From positions 1 through 41,133 of the forward strand of contig JACNLH010000079.1 of NCBI GenBank assembly GCA_014381585.1: 41,133 nt of DNA, in the 5' to 3' direction. Under the pieces are notes generated by a model, which saw only the letters and a program-made list of their open reading frames with translations, did no database searches and was not told where the DNA came from. The DNA is from Candidatus Sulfurimonas ponti. Its GTDB lineage: Bacteria; Campylobacterota; Campylobacteria; Campylobacterales; Sulfurimonadaceae. Of this stretch, positions 14,714 through 23,145 are shown in pieces. Numbering within the stretch: position 1 is the first letter of the stretch; each line of letters opens with the position of its first letter. Made by a program: the position numbers and the translations under genes.

Positions 14714-16762
14714 CTAGAGTCTTTCTATAAATGAAGCTAGAATATCTTTTTTATTTCCAGCAAAGTTGATGCTCAGTTTAAACTCGCGCCCGGATTTACT
14801 CACACCGGTAACACGCCCTGTTCCAAAAATCTTATGACGGACTAAATCACCTTTTTTAAAAGATGTGTTTTTCTCCACTATAAGCGATCCTGCACATAAT
14901 CCTGCCTCGTTGAAAAAGCGGCTTTTTTGCAAATCACTTCTGCGCCCTTTATAAAAACGGCTTGCCGCATGAGAGAGGGTCAAGGTCTCTTTTGCTCTAG
15001 TGAACGAAACATAGCCTAAACGGCGCTCCTCTTCTAAATCACTTCCATCTCCGACAAGCGGTAAAAAGCCTTCTTCTATCCCTATGACAAAAACATGTTC
15101 AAACTCTAAACCTTTTGAAGCATGTATACTCATCATGTAGATACTCTCGCCTTCAACCTGGTCTTGCTCACTTTGAAGTGTGAGTTCATTTAAAAACTCA
15201 TCAAGTCCCTGGGCTGGATCTTTTTTAACAAAATCACGGAAGAGTCCATAAAACTCATCCATATTTAAAACTCTGTCTGATTCATCCTGCATGCCCTTGT
15301 AGATATCTTTAAGATGGAAAGTCTCTTCTAGCACATCTATAAAATCGTATGTGGATTCTTTAGAGATTTGTGCAACTGTTTCTATATTTTTAATGAAACT
15401 CTTAAGTGTCGCTGCATTTTTCTTTCTGACAAGTAATTCCAGATCAGCTTTTGAAGTGTTTTTTATATACTGGTAAATAGAAAGTTCTTGAGAAAGGGCT
15501 GCCAATTCAAGTTTATCTATGCTTGCTTTTCCAAGTCCGCGTTTAGGTTTGTTGACAATTCTTTTAAAAGAAAAATCATCATGAAAGTTTGTAATGACTC
15601 TTATATAAGAGATTAAGTCTTTAATCTCCGCTCTGTCATAAAATCGAAGTCCGCCAACAAGTTTATACGCGATTCCTGCACGGTTAAGCCCTTCTTCAAT
15701 AGAACGCGAAAGCACATTCACCCTATATAAAATTGCTATGTCATTTGCAGATACGCCCGAATCTAAAAGCTTGTTGATATTTGCAGCTATTTTTCTTGCT
15801 TCTTCATTTTCATCATTTGAATTTAAAATGCTGACATCTTCGCCGCCGCCGCGGGTTGGTATAAGTTTTTTTCCAAGACGTGAACGATTATGTTCGATAA
15901 GAGCATTGGCCACTTTAAGAATTGGAGATTTCGAGCGGTAATTCTCTTCTAATTTAAAGACTTCAGCATTTTTAAAATCTTGATCAAACTCCATAATATT
16001 TCGTATATGTGCCCCGCGCCATCCATAAATACTTTGGTCATCATCCCCCACAACACAGATGTTTGTATGCGCTGAACAAAGTTTTTGAATCAGTTTGAGT
16101 TGCAGTTCATTCGTATCTTGGTACTCATCAATCATAATATACTGATACTTCTGACTTGTCGCCATCGCCAAATCTTTGTTTTCAGATAAGAGTTTATAGG
16201 TGAGTGCGATTAAATCATCAAAGTCCACAAGATTGTTTTCCACAAGATATTTTTCATATTCCTCATACACTTTGGCAATTTGCTGATAATTATAAAGCTC
16301 TGCCTGCTTGTACGCTTCATCCGGACTTATTAAAGAGTTTTTATATCTTGAGATTTCACTAGCCACAAGCGGCACTGGGAGTTCTGAGTTGATTTTTTTA
16401 ATGATTCTTTTTTTATCATCTGTATCTATCACCACAAAATTATTTTTACGGTTTAAAAGATGGATATGAAACTTTAAAAAAAGCAAGCCAAACTTATGAA
16501 AGGTGCAAAGAAGCGGCGGATATGCCACATTTTCTATCATCGCAAGAGAACGCTCACGCATCTCCTTTGCTGCTTTATTCGTAAAGGTGAGTGTGAGTGT
16601 GTTTGAGGCTGGGATACCAATCACTTCTATAAGATACGCCAGGCGGGAGATGATAGTCGTAGTTTTACCGCTTCCCGCTCCAGCTAAAATGAGCACAGGA
16701 CCCTCAGTTTTTTTTACAGCATTTGATTGTGATTCGTTTAAATTTTTAAATATTTTTTCCAT
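14714..16762 (-). CDS. uvrD: UvrD/Rep/PcrA-family superfamily 1 DNA helicase
   Basis: A 682-residue 3'-to-5' helicase for repair and replication restart. Motif I is AGAGSGKTT at 28-36. IMIDEYQDTNELQ (motif II), VVGDDDQSIYGWRGA (motif III region), LEENYRS (motif IV) and MSIHASKGLEFEHVFV (motif V) follow in order, with VSFTRAKETL as motif VI. A C-terminal segment (KKGDLVRHKIFGTGRVTG) matches the PcrA/UvrD tail that contacts RNA polymerase. It starts a long minus-strand gene run and is divergent from the LysR gene. Confidence 0.95.
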   Translation of the reverse strand: MEKIFKNLNESQSNAVKKTEGPVLILAGAGSGKTTTIISRLAYLIEVIGIPASNTLTLTFTNKAAKEMRERSLAMIENVAYPPLLCTFHKFGLLFLKFHIHLLNRKNNFVVIDTDDKKRIIKKINSELPVPLVASEISRYKNSLISPDEAYKQAELYNYQQIAKVYEEYEKYLVENNLVDFDDLIALTYKLLSENKDLAMATSQKYQYIMIDEYQDTNELQLKLIQKLCSAHTNICVVGDDDQSIYGWRGAHIRNIMEFDQDFKNAEVFKLEENYRSKSPILKVANALIEHNRSRLGKKLIPTRGGGEDVSILNSNDENEEARKIAANINKLLDSGVSANDIAILYRVNVLSRSIEEGLNRAGIAYKLVGGLRFYDRAEIKDLISYIRVITNFHDDFSFKRIVNKPKRGLGKASIDKLELAALSQELSIYQYIKNTSKADLELLVRKKNAATLKSFIKNIETVAQISKESTYDFIDVLEETFHLKDIYKGMQDESDRVLNMDEFYGLFRDFVKKDPAQGLDEFLNELTLQSEQDQVEGESIYMMSIHASKGLEFEHVFVIGIEEGFLPLVGDGSDLEEERRLGYVSFTRAKETLTLSHAASRFYKGRRSDLQKSRFFNEAGLCAGSLIVEKNTSFKKGDLVRHKIFGTGRVTGVSKSGREFKLSINFAGNKKDILASFIERL

Positions 16763-16803
16763 TGCTTCCCACTAGTTCATTACAAAATTTCTCTATTAGT
16801 CTT

Positions 16804-16809
16804 ATTATA
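16804..16809 (-). promoter_or_regulatory. Candidate -10 box for the helicase operon
   Basis: TATAAT on the minus strand, 42 bases before the helicase ATG, in the AT-rich gap shared with the divergent LysR gene. No good -35 box stands at 17 bases; TTGTAA is at 20. Confidence 0.4.
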
Positions 16810-16839
16810 ACTTAAATTTACTAAATTATTACAAAACTA

Positions 16840-16868
16840 TTGCTTTAATTATAATACTGCGTTATAAT
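16840..16868 (+). promoter_or_regulatory. Promoter of the LysR-type regulator gene
   Basis: TTGCTT (16840-16845) and TATAAT (16863-16868) are spaced by 17 bases, 32 bases upstream of the ATG. A LysR regulator commonly represses itself from such a divergent region. Confidence 0.55.
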
Positions 16869-16900
16869 TTCACTTATCAATTATACTTATAGGAATTATT

Positions 16901-17809
16901 ATGTTAAAAGATTTTGCTAAACTACAGACCTTTTTGATGGTGATAAAAGAGAAGAGTTTCTCTAAAGCATCAGCAAAATTAGGTATCTCACAGCCCGCTG
17001 TGACGCAACAGATTAAATTTATTGAAGACTATCTAGACACGAAAATAGTTGAAAGAAAAAAGAACGGAATTCTGCTTACAAAAGAAGGTGAAGACCTTTA
17101 TAGAATCGCTCTAAAACTAGACAAGGCTATTGCAAACAGTGAAAAAGAGATTTTAAAAATTATGAGTAAAGAGTTCACTTTCGTAATGGGGGCTTCAACA
17201 ACTATTGGAAACTATATCTTACCGAGCTATTTATCCGCTATCAAAGATAAGATTAATAATGAAGTGTTTTTAAATGTCGGTTTATCCGATGAAATTATCG
17301 AGCAACTTGAAGATAAGAAAATTGATATTGCCTTGATTGAATCACCGGTCTTTAAAGACAATATTATTTACAGAGAATGGGTTGAAGATGAGCTTGTGGT
17401 GTTTTCCAATCAACCGCTTCCGAAACAACTGAAATCTGAAGAGCTTTTTGCAATGGATTGGATTTGTAGAGAAGAGAATTCACATACAAGAATCCTTACT
17501 ACAGAAGCCTTTGATGATGTGAATGTGCCATGTGAAGATTTCTGTGTAATGGGTGTGTTATCAAGTCCCACAGCGATTAAAGAAACGATTCTTAACGCTC
17601 CAAAAGACTCTCCTAGACCTATAGCATCTGTAATGTCCCGTCATGTTATTAAGGCTGATATTGAAGCTGGAAGACTATACGAGTCAAGAATCAAAGGGCA
17701 TAAAATTGAGAGAAAATTTTATATAGCTTACTTAAAAGAAAGAAAGCATGATGCATTTGTTGATAATGTTGTAAGTTTCTTACTTTCTATCAACAAAGTG
17801 AATGTTTAA
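16901..17809 (+). CDS. LysR-family transcriptional regulator
   Basis: The 302-residue protein has an N-terminal winged helix-turn-helix (about 5-62; SFSKASAKLGISQPAVTQQI is the recognition region), a linker helix, and a periplasmic-binding-type effector domain from about 90 (FVMGASTTIGNYILP). The sequence resembles the CysB/CysL type that senses sulfur-assimilation or small anionic metabolites, but the ligand cannot be assigned. It is divergent from the helicase gene and converges on the SspB-like gene six bases away. cysK lies about 1 kb downstream on the opposite strand, so control of cysteine synthesis is possible but unproven. Confidence 0.92.
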   Translation: MLKDFAKLQTFLMVIKEKSFSKASAKLGISQPAVTQQIKFIEDYLDTKIVERKKNGILLTKEGEDLYRIALKLDKAIANSEKEILKIMSKEFTFVMGASTTIGNYILPSYLSAIKDKINNEVFLNVGLSDEIIEQLEDKKIDIALIESPVFKDNIIYREWVEDELVVFSNQPLPKQLKSEELFAMDWICREENSHTRILTTEAFDDVNVPCEDFCVMGVLSSPTAIKETILNAPKDSPRPIASVMSRHVIKADIEAGRLYESRIKGHKIERKFYIAYLKERKHDAFVDNVVSFLLSINKVNV

Positions 17810-17815
17810 AGGCGT

Positions 17816-18277
17816 TTATTTTTTTAAAAACTTAGAATTTTCGGGGTTATTCAAAAAAGAAGCCATCGAATTTTCTACCCCTCCTTCGTCTATCTCTTCT
17901 TTTTGAACTTCAACTGCTATTTCAGAATTTGCAAGGTTGATTAAAACCGGTGTTTCATCAATAATTATTTGCATGATACTCAGTAATGGCACACTCACAA
18001 CACTTCCAAAGTTTTCACTGCCAAAACCCGCTTCAAAGATAAGCACATCCGATTCAACTCTTGCGGTCTCAAAAGTGTAGCCAGCAAGAAAAAAGAGAGT
18101 TAAGGGTCTAAACTCAGAATTTATATCTGCAGGGAGAGGCGGGTCAAAATGTATATTTTCTATTTTACATAAAATCCCAAAATTTTGTTCTTTTTCAAAA
18201 AAATGGATAATCATCTCTTGTATATTTTTTTGCATTAAGTGAGCAAATTTTTTGTCGTTAAGCACTTTATCTAACAC
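17816..18277 (-). CDS. Conserved protein resembling the ClpX adaptor SspB
   Basis: A 153-residue protein with GTG start and a GGATAGAGA ribosome site. I do not recognise it as a named Campylobacterota protein. Its pattern resembles SspB: an N-terminal helix (about 15-30), strands around LTLFFLAGYTFETARV (about 58-73), LIFEAGFGSENFG and VVSVPLLSIMQI (about 79-104), then an acidic flexible tail (EEIDEGG) ending in SKFLKK, comparable to the hydrophobic-basic ClpX-binding end of SspB. SspB brings ssrA-tagged proteins to ClpXP. The match is judged by eye and is a hypothesis. It lies 13 bases behind the aminotransferase gene. Confidence 0.6.
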   Translation of the reverse strand: MLDKVLNDKKFAHLMQKNIQEMIIHFFEKEQNFGILCKIENIHFDPPLPADINSEFRPLTLFFLAGYTFETARVESDVLIFEAGFGSENFGSVVSVPLLSIMQIIIDETPVLINLANSEIAVEVQKEEIDEGGVENSMASFLNNPENSKFLKK

Positions 18278-18290
18278 TCTCTATCCTTCC

Positions 18291-18872
18291 TTATTCAAAA
18301 CTTATATCCGTAATTATATCAAAATCTATCATAGCATTGAGTAAGGCGGCTTTTGTGTAGTATTTGAGCATATCCACTCTTATATCTTGAGGGACTAAAA
18401 GGCCTTCATCTATATATCTTTGTCTTGTTGTTCCCCTTAAAAGCGGTGAAGCCGGAGTATACCAAGTCCCCTCTTTATACAAAGCTATATTTGCTATACT
18501 CGTATCGCATATAAGAGCATTTTTAACTATAAGAATATCATCACAGTTTTCTTTTTTTTCATAGAGGCTGTCTATAGCTTTACGGTCTGTTGATTTTTTT
18601 GAGTATTCAATGAGATTATCATGAACTATCTTAAGTGAACGTATCTCTTTTTTTGTATACGCATGATAAGTCACATCTATACTAGCCGGTGTATACACCA
18701 GTCTGCATCTATAAAGGCCATTTGGAGGAGGAGTTATGTATTCTATGAGGTTTTTACAGTTTACACTGCCTAAAGAGCGTAAAACACTCTCATAACGCTG
18801 TTGATGGTGAAGGATGTTAAACACTTCGCCATCAAGAATTTTGATGGTTTCTAAAAAGCTATTCTTGATCAA
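18291..18872 (-). CDS. Class IV aminotransferase-family protein (PabC-like)
   Basis: The 193-residue protein belongs to the PLP-dependent fold type IV family (branched-chain aminotransferase, D-alanine aminotransferase, aminodeoxychorismate lyase). Visible features are ETIKILDGEVFNILHHQQRY at the start, YRCRLVYT near 50, and SIANIALYKEGTWYTP then LLRGTTRQRYIDEG near the end. It is shorter than PabC (about 270) and may be a compact lyase for folate synthesis. The start is a TTG inside the end of cysK, with no strong ribosome site, so translation probably depends on coupling to cysK. Confidence 0.75.
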   Translation of the reverse strand: MIKNSFLETIKILDGEVFNILHHQQRYESVLRSLGSVNCKNLIEYITPPPNGLYRCRLVYTPASIDVTYHAYTKKEIRSLKIVHDNLIEYSKKSTDRKAIDSLYEKKENCDDILIVKNALICDTSIANIALYKEGTWYTPASPLLRGTTRQRYIDEGLLVPQDIRVDMLKYYTKAALLNAMIDFDIITDISFE

Positions 18873-19785
18873 AAAGTGCAGTGCTTAAATATCTTTCACC
18901 TGTGTCACATAAAATTGTCACAAGTGTTTTACCTTGAAATTCAGGACGAGATGCAACTTGCATAGTTGCCCAAACATTCGCACCCGCTGAGATTCCCACT
19001 AATAAACCCTCTTTTTTCGCCAACATTCTTGCTGTCTCAAAAGCATCTTCATTGGAAACTTTAATAACTTCACCATAGATTTGAGTATCGAGTATCCCTG
19101 GAATAAAGCCTGCACCGATCCCTTGAATTTTATGCGGACTCGCTGCTTCGCCGGAAAGTATAGCTGAAGCCTCAGGCTCCACTGCAAAAATTGCAATATC
19201 TGCAATATGCTCTTTAAGCACTTTTGAAGTCCCTGTGATAGTTCCACCGGTTCCAACTGCCGCTACAAAAGCATCTAATTGTTTGTCAGTGTCTTCTAAA
19301 ATCTCTACAGCTGTTGTAAGCGTATGAATCTCAGGGTTTGAAGGGTTTTCAAACTGTTGTAAAATAACACTGTCATGCGTTAACACTTGTAACTCTTCAG
19401 CCTTAGTAATCGCACCTGCCATACCTTTCGCTGCCGGCGTTAAAACAAGCTCAGCACCTAAAGCTTTAAGAAGGTTTCTTCTTTCAATACTCATAGAATC
19501 AGGCATAGTCAACACAAGTTTTAAGTTTTGTGCTGCACAAATAGATGCAAGTGCAATTCCTGTATTTCCACTTGTTGGCTCAATAATAGTAGTGCTTTGA
19601 GTAACCTTACCAGATTCCATTGCACGACGAATCATATTAAAACCTATTCTGTCTTTAACCGAAGATGTAGGATTCATGAACTCACATTTTCCTAAAATCG
19701 TAGCTCCAGTTAATTCGGATGGAGTGTTAAGTCGAACTAAGGGAGTATTTCCAATTAGTTCTGTTATATTCTTCGCTATTTTCAT
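18859..19785 (-). CDS. cysK: Cysteine synthase A (O-acetylserine sulfhydrylase)
   Basis: CysK makes L-cysteine from O-acetylserine and sulfide with PLP. The 308-residue protein shows PTSSVKDRIG with the PLP lysine K44, the substrate loop TSGNTGIA at 71-78, GTGGTITGTSKVLK near 180 and GISAGANVWA near 265. Length is normal. It follows modC by 32 bases and overlaps the aminotransferase gene. For a sulfide-using organism this would be a main entry point for sulfur. Confidence 0.97.
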   Translation of the reverse strand: MKIAKNITELIGNTPLVRLNTPSELTGATILGKCEFMNPTSSVKDRIGFNMIRRAMESGKVTQSTTIIEPTSGNTGIALASICAAQNLKLVLTMPDSMSIERRNLLKALGAELVLTPAAKGMAGAITKAEELQVLTHDSVILQQFENPSNPEIHTLTTAVEILEDTDKQLDAFVAAVGTGGTITGTSKVLKEHIADIAIFAVEPEASAILSGEAASPHKIQGIGAGFIPGILDTQIYGEVIKVSNEDAFETARMLAKKEGLLVGISAGANVWATMQVASRPEFQGKTLVTILCDTGERYLSTALFDQE

Positions 19786-19817
19786 TTCTTTGCCTTATGT
19801 ATCTCTGTTTTTGTATT

Positions 19818-20666
19818 CTATCCAATTATTGGTAAAAATGCTTTTGTTCCCACTTTTACTTTTTGACCGACACTCATTTCTTTACGTTCGCCTGCACTCA
19901 AAACGACTTCAACAAGTTGTTGCCCAATTGCGATTATAGCTATCCAGATAACATCCACTTGCACTATATCTATCACTTCACCCTCAAAAGAAAATTTTTG
20001 TGAACCTGTGCGTTGAATGAGTGCATCTTGCGGTTGAGCATCGCTTATAATTTTTCCATTCTCTAAAACTATCACTCTTTGTGCAAGCTTGTATATCTCA
20101 GCGGGGTCATGAGAAACCATAATGGTTGTGGTGCCAAACTCTTTATGTAAAGCTAAAATCTCATTTTGAAGCTTTCTTCTCATTGCAGGATCGAGTGCAG
20201 ATAAAGGCTCATCCATCAAAAGTAATTTCGGTCGATTCATCATAGCACGGCATAAACTCACTCTTTGTTTTTGTCCGCCGCTTAGTGTGCTTGGTTTTCT
20301 TTTTTTAAGTTCTGTTAAATCTGTAAGTTCTAACAACTTTTGAGCAAGTTTTTTATCTTTGTTCACATAAAGAAGGTTTTTCTCAACACTCATATTTTCA
20401 AAAAGTGCATACTCTTGAAATACAAAACCGATTCCACGCTCTTGAACTCTTAGCATAGTCTCTTTGTCTTGCCAAATCTCTTCACCTACTTTAATAGTGC
20501 CAGAAGACTCCTCTAGACCTGCAAAGATTCTTAACAACGTTGTTTTTCCACTTCCGCTTAAACCACTTAATGCAAGAAACTGGCCATCTTCGATTTCAAA
20601 ATTCACATCCAAGTCCATAAGACCTTTCGCACCATGGAGTTTTTTCTTTATATCTATAGAAATCAT
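19818..20666 (-). CDS. modC: Molybdate ABC transporter, ATP-binding protein
   Basis: ModC powers molybdate import. The 282-residue protein has the P-loop GLSGSGKTT at 35-43, the ABC signature LSGGQKQRVSL, Walker B LLLMDEPLSALDP and a switch histidine (VSHDPAEI). The last 65 residues form a TOBE-like oxyanion-sensing part, as expected for ModC. The ATG overlaps the modB stop codon (ATGA). Confidence 0.95.
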   Translation of the reverse strand: MISIDIKKKLHGAKGLMDLDVNFEIEDGQFLALSGLSGSGKTTLLRIFAGLEESSGTIKVGEEIWQDKETMLRVQERGIGFVFQEYALFENMSVEKNLLYVNKDKKLAQKLLELTDLTELKKRKPSTLSGGQKQRVSLCRAMMNRPKLLLMDEPLSALDPAMRRKLQNEILALHKEFGTTTIMVSHDPAEIYKLAQRVIVLENGKIISDAQPQDALIQRTGSQKFSFEGEVIDIVQVDVIWIAIIAIGQQLVEVVLSAGERKEMSVGQKVKVGTKAFLPIIG

Positions 20667-21358
20667 TTAGAAAATCCTCCTATACGCTTAGAACTGTTAA
20701 AGGTGTAAACCGCTAAAAGTATGATAAAACTCATTAAAACCATAAGTGCGCTGTATATATGTGCACCCTTATAGTCCATCATCTCCACCATCTCATAGAT
20801 GGCGACAGAAGCAACTTTTGTCTCAGACTCTATACTTCCGCCCACCATTAAAACAACACCGAATTCACCGACAGTATGTGCAAATGTAATGATGATCGCA
20901 GTCAAAACAGCAGGCTTCATGTTTGGTAAGACCACTTGTAAAACTGTTTGCACTTGACTCTTTCCTGCAATATATGAAGCTTCAATCATGTTTTTGTTGA
21001 TAGACTCAAATCCGCCTTGAAGAGGCTGCACCATAAAAGGCAAAGAGTAAAAACAGCTGGCAATCACTAAAGAGGTGAAGTTGAAAACTAAAGACACCCC
21101 GAACACATTTTCAAAAAAAGCACCAAGGGGTGAATTGTGAGAGAGTGAAACAAGTATATAAAAGCCTAAGACTGAGGGAGGTAAAACTATCGGCAAAGCC
21201 GTGACCGCTTCAAGAATAGGCTTGGCTTTTGAACGCGTCTGGGATAAAAACCAAGCAAGAGGTAAAGAGATGACAAAGAGTATAAGAGTGGTTAACCCGG
21301 CAAGTTTAAAAGATAAGATAAAAGGGGTGTAATCAAGTGAAGCAAAAAATTCCATCAT
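20663..21358 (-). CDS. modB: Molybdate ABC transporter, permease
   Basis: A 231-residue inner-membrane permease with about five or six helices. The EAA-type cytoplasmic loop that docks on the ATPase is visible in the middle (YIAGKSQVQTVLQVVLPNMK). FSLPLAWFL-like and TLPIVLPPSVLGFY-like segments near the start are typical of ModB. I prefer the ATG at 21358, whose A is shared with the upstream TGA stop; an in-frame TTG lies one codon earlier. Confidence 0.94.
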   Translation of the reverse strand: MMEFFASLDYTPFILSFKLAGLTTLILFVISLPLAWFLSQTRSKAKPILEAVTALPIVLPPSVLGFYILVSLSHNSPLGAFFENVFGVSLVFNFTSLVIASCFYSLPFMVQPLQGGFESINKNMIEASYIAGKSQVQTVLQVVLPNMKPAVLTAIIITFAHTVGEFGVVLMVGGSIESETKVASVAIYEMVEMMDYKGAHIYSALMVLMSFIILLAVYTFNSSKRIGGFSK

Positions 21359-21753
21359 CAAATAATCTCCGATATAGACAACTCACTCGCTTGAAGCAAT
21401 GCTACAACCACATCCCCAACAGCTAAGTCCATTTTTTTGGATACTTCAAGAGTGATCAAAGACTCAAACTCATTTCCATTTGCTTGAAGTGTGACACTGC
21501 TGAGCAGTTCACCATTATTCACTGCAACAATGCTTGCATGAATTTTATTTGCATAACTTATGGAGCCGGAGAACTCTTTTGCAATAGCCACAGAACTCGG
21601 TTTTATAGATAAGGCAGCTTTTTTTCCGACTTGCACCTCATCATGCAGACCTAAGCTCATCATCTTTAAATCAATCCCGTTAAAGTCAAATGTAACTATA
21701 TTTAAGTTGTCTATGCTTTGTATTTTTTTTATTCTTGCAAGAAGTGTGCTCAT
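21358..21753 (-). CDS. TOBE-domain molybdate-binding protein (Mop-like)
   Basis: The 131-residue protein appears to contain two tandem Mop/TOBE-type modules: one with VGKKAALSIKPSSVAIAKE (about 42-60) and a second with KIHASIVAVNNGELLSSVTL and SLITLEVSKKMDLAVGDVVV (about 69-120). Such dimop proteins bind molybdate and act as stores or sensors. It lies between modA and modB with 4-base overlaps on both sides. The DNA-binding part of ModE is absent, so it should not be a repressor by itself. Confidence 0.82.
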   Translation of the reverse strand: MSTLLARIKKIQSIDNLNIVTFDFNGIDLKMMSLGLHDEVQVGKKAALSIKPSSVAIAKEFSGSISYANKIHASIVAVNNGELLSSVTLQANGNEFESLITLEVSKKMDLAVGDVVVALLQASELSISEII

Positions 21754-22505
21754 TTTATTTTATATCCGTAACTGACAAATATCTCTTGTGCTTTTTCACT
21801 CAAGATAAATTCATAAAATGCTTGTGCATCTTGATTTCCTTTTGCATGAGAGAGCAGCACTATGCCCTGCTTTATAGGAGTGTAGAGTTTTGCATCCACC
21901 TCAGACCAATTTTCACCTTCTTTAAATTGTTTCAACTTCGGTGAATAGAGTGAAGATTTGGCTATAAAACCTATATCAACAGCTGAGATGGTGTACGAGA
22001 GCGTTTGCGCAGCAGATTCGCCATAAACTATCTTTTCTTTCACTTTATCCAAGACACCGGCATTTCTCAAAGCTTCAAAACTTGCTTTTCCATAAGGTGC
22101 CGTTTTAGGGTTTGCTATGGCTATTTTAGAGATTTCATCATTTTCAAGCATATATAAAGCTTTTGAAAAATCACGCTTTTTGACACTTAAATACGCTAAA
22201 GAACCCTCTGTATACACCAAAGGTTTTGTGATTGCCATAGAATCTGCATATAAGGCCTCTGGATACTTCATATTTGCAGACATAAAGATATCGTATGGAG
22301 CCCCATTTTTGATTTGTGCCGTAAGTTTTCCACTGCTTCCAACAATTACTTTCACCTTAACATCAGGATGGAGTTTGTTAAACTCTTTTGTAAGCGTAGC
22401 TATTGCATAAGAAACATTTGCCGAGAGTGCGAGATTTATTGTCTCCGCCATAAGAGAGAGATTAAAGGGATTAATAAGTAAAAGCAAGAGTAATTTTTTT
22501 ATCAT
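21750..22505 (-). CDS. modA: Molybdate ABC transporter, periplasmic binding protein
   Basis: The 251-residue protein begins with a cleavable signal peptide (about 1-21) and shows the ModA core: NLALSANVSYAIATLTKEF, VIVGSSGKLTAQIKNGAPYD with the ligand-contacting serines near 55-58, DIFMSANMKYPEAL and a late AVDIGFIAKSSL. It captures molybdate (or tungstate) and delivers it to ModBC. It is first in the cluster, and the TOBE gene overlaps its stop codon. The upstream gap is shared with the divergent globin gene. Confidence 0.95.
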   Translation of the reverse strand: MIKKLLLLLLINPFNLSLMAETINLALSANVSYAIATLTKEFNKLHPDVKVKVIVGSSGKLTAQIKNGAPYDIFMSANMKYPEALYADSMAITKPLVYTEGSLAYLSVKKRDFSKALYMLENDEISKIAIANPKTAPYGKASFEALRNAGVLDKVKEKIVYGESAAQTLSYTISAVDIGFIAKSSLYSPKLKQFKEGENWSEVDAKLYTPIKQGIVLLSHAKGNQDAQAFYEFILSEKAQEIFVSYGYKIK

Positions 22506-22623
22506 AAAGCTATTTTACAATAAATAAGCAAACTTTTTCCCCACTTTTTTAAAAGAATATAATAGTATAAGTACAAATGATTAAAATATATACAAAAAAT
22601 TGCTTACTAAATATATAATAAAT

Positions 22624-22639
22624 ACTATACTTAGATAGT
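22624..22639. promoter_or_regulatory. Small inverted repeat before the globin gene
   Basis: ACTAT (22624-22628) and ATAGT (22635-22639) form an inverted repeat with a 6-base centre, 25 bases before the globin ATG. It could be an operator for a Crp/Fnr-type regulator such as the NssR that controls Campylobacter globin, but it does not match that site closely. Confidence 0.25.
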
Positions 22640-22663
22640 GTATTAATATAAAAGGAAATTGAC

Positions 22664-23089
22664 ATGAGTTTATCAGAGAAAACAATCGAAATAGTAAAAG
22701 CAACCGCTGCACCTGTGGCTGCTAATGCAGAAGCAATCACAACACGTATGTATGAGATTTTATTTCAATCACATCCTCAAATAAAAGAGCTTTTTAAAGA
22801 TGCCGATTCAGAGCAACATAAAAAGCTTGCCGGGGCTATTTCTGCTTATGCAGCAAATATCGATAATCTTGGAGTTCTCTCAAAGGCTGTTGAAAAAATG
22901 GCTCAAACACATATACGTGCTAAAGTGCAAGCTGAGCATTACCCTATAGTGGGTGTGTCATTACTTCAAGCAGTTAAGGATGTACTCGGTGATGCTGCAA
23001 CGGACGAGGTTCTCGAAGCTTGGAAGGAAGCATACTTTTTCTTAGCTGATATTTTAATTGCACGTGAAAAAGAGCTTTATAAACTATAG
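22664..23089 (+). CDS. Single-domain haemoglobin (Vgb/Cgb-like)
   Basis: The 141-residue globin contains F44 in KELFKDAD (the CD1 phenylalanine) and the proximal haem histidine H92 in AEHYPIVG, followed by LGDAATDEVLEAWKEAY typical of the bacterial myoglobin-like class. Campylobacter Cgb of this class detoxifies nitric oxide; Vitreoscilla globin aids low-oxygen respiration. There is no attached reductase domain. The ATG has AAGGA nine bases before it. It is divergent from modA and lies upstream of nhaA, with a candidate promoter between. Confidence 0.93.
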   Translation: MSLSEKTIEIVKATAAPVAANAEAITTRMYEILFQSHPQIKELFKDADSEQHKKLAGAISAYAANIDNLGVLSKAVEKMAQTHIRAKVQAEHYPIVGVSLLQAVKDVLGDAATDEVLEAWKEAYFFLADILIAREKELYKL

Positions 23090-23099
23090 ACTTCATATT

Positions 23100-23126
23100 T
23101 TCTCTTATGCGATATAATTAAGAGAA
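23100..23126. promoter_or_regulatory. Inverted repeat enclosing a -10 box before nhaA
   Basis: TTCTCTTA (23100-23107) and TAAGAGAA (23119-23126) are perfect 8-base arms around 11 bases that contain TATAAT (23113-23118). It could be an operator, or a hairpin ending the globin transcript, although no T-tract follows on the plus strand. Confidence 0.45.
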
Positions 23127-23145
23127 TACTTTTAAGGAAATATTA

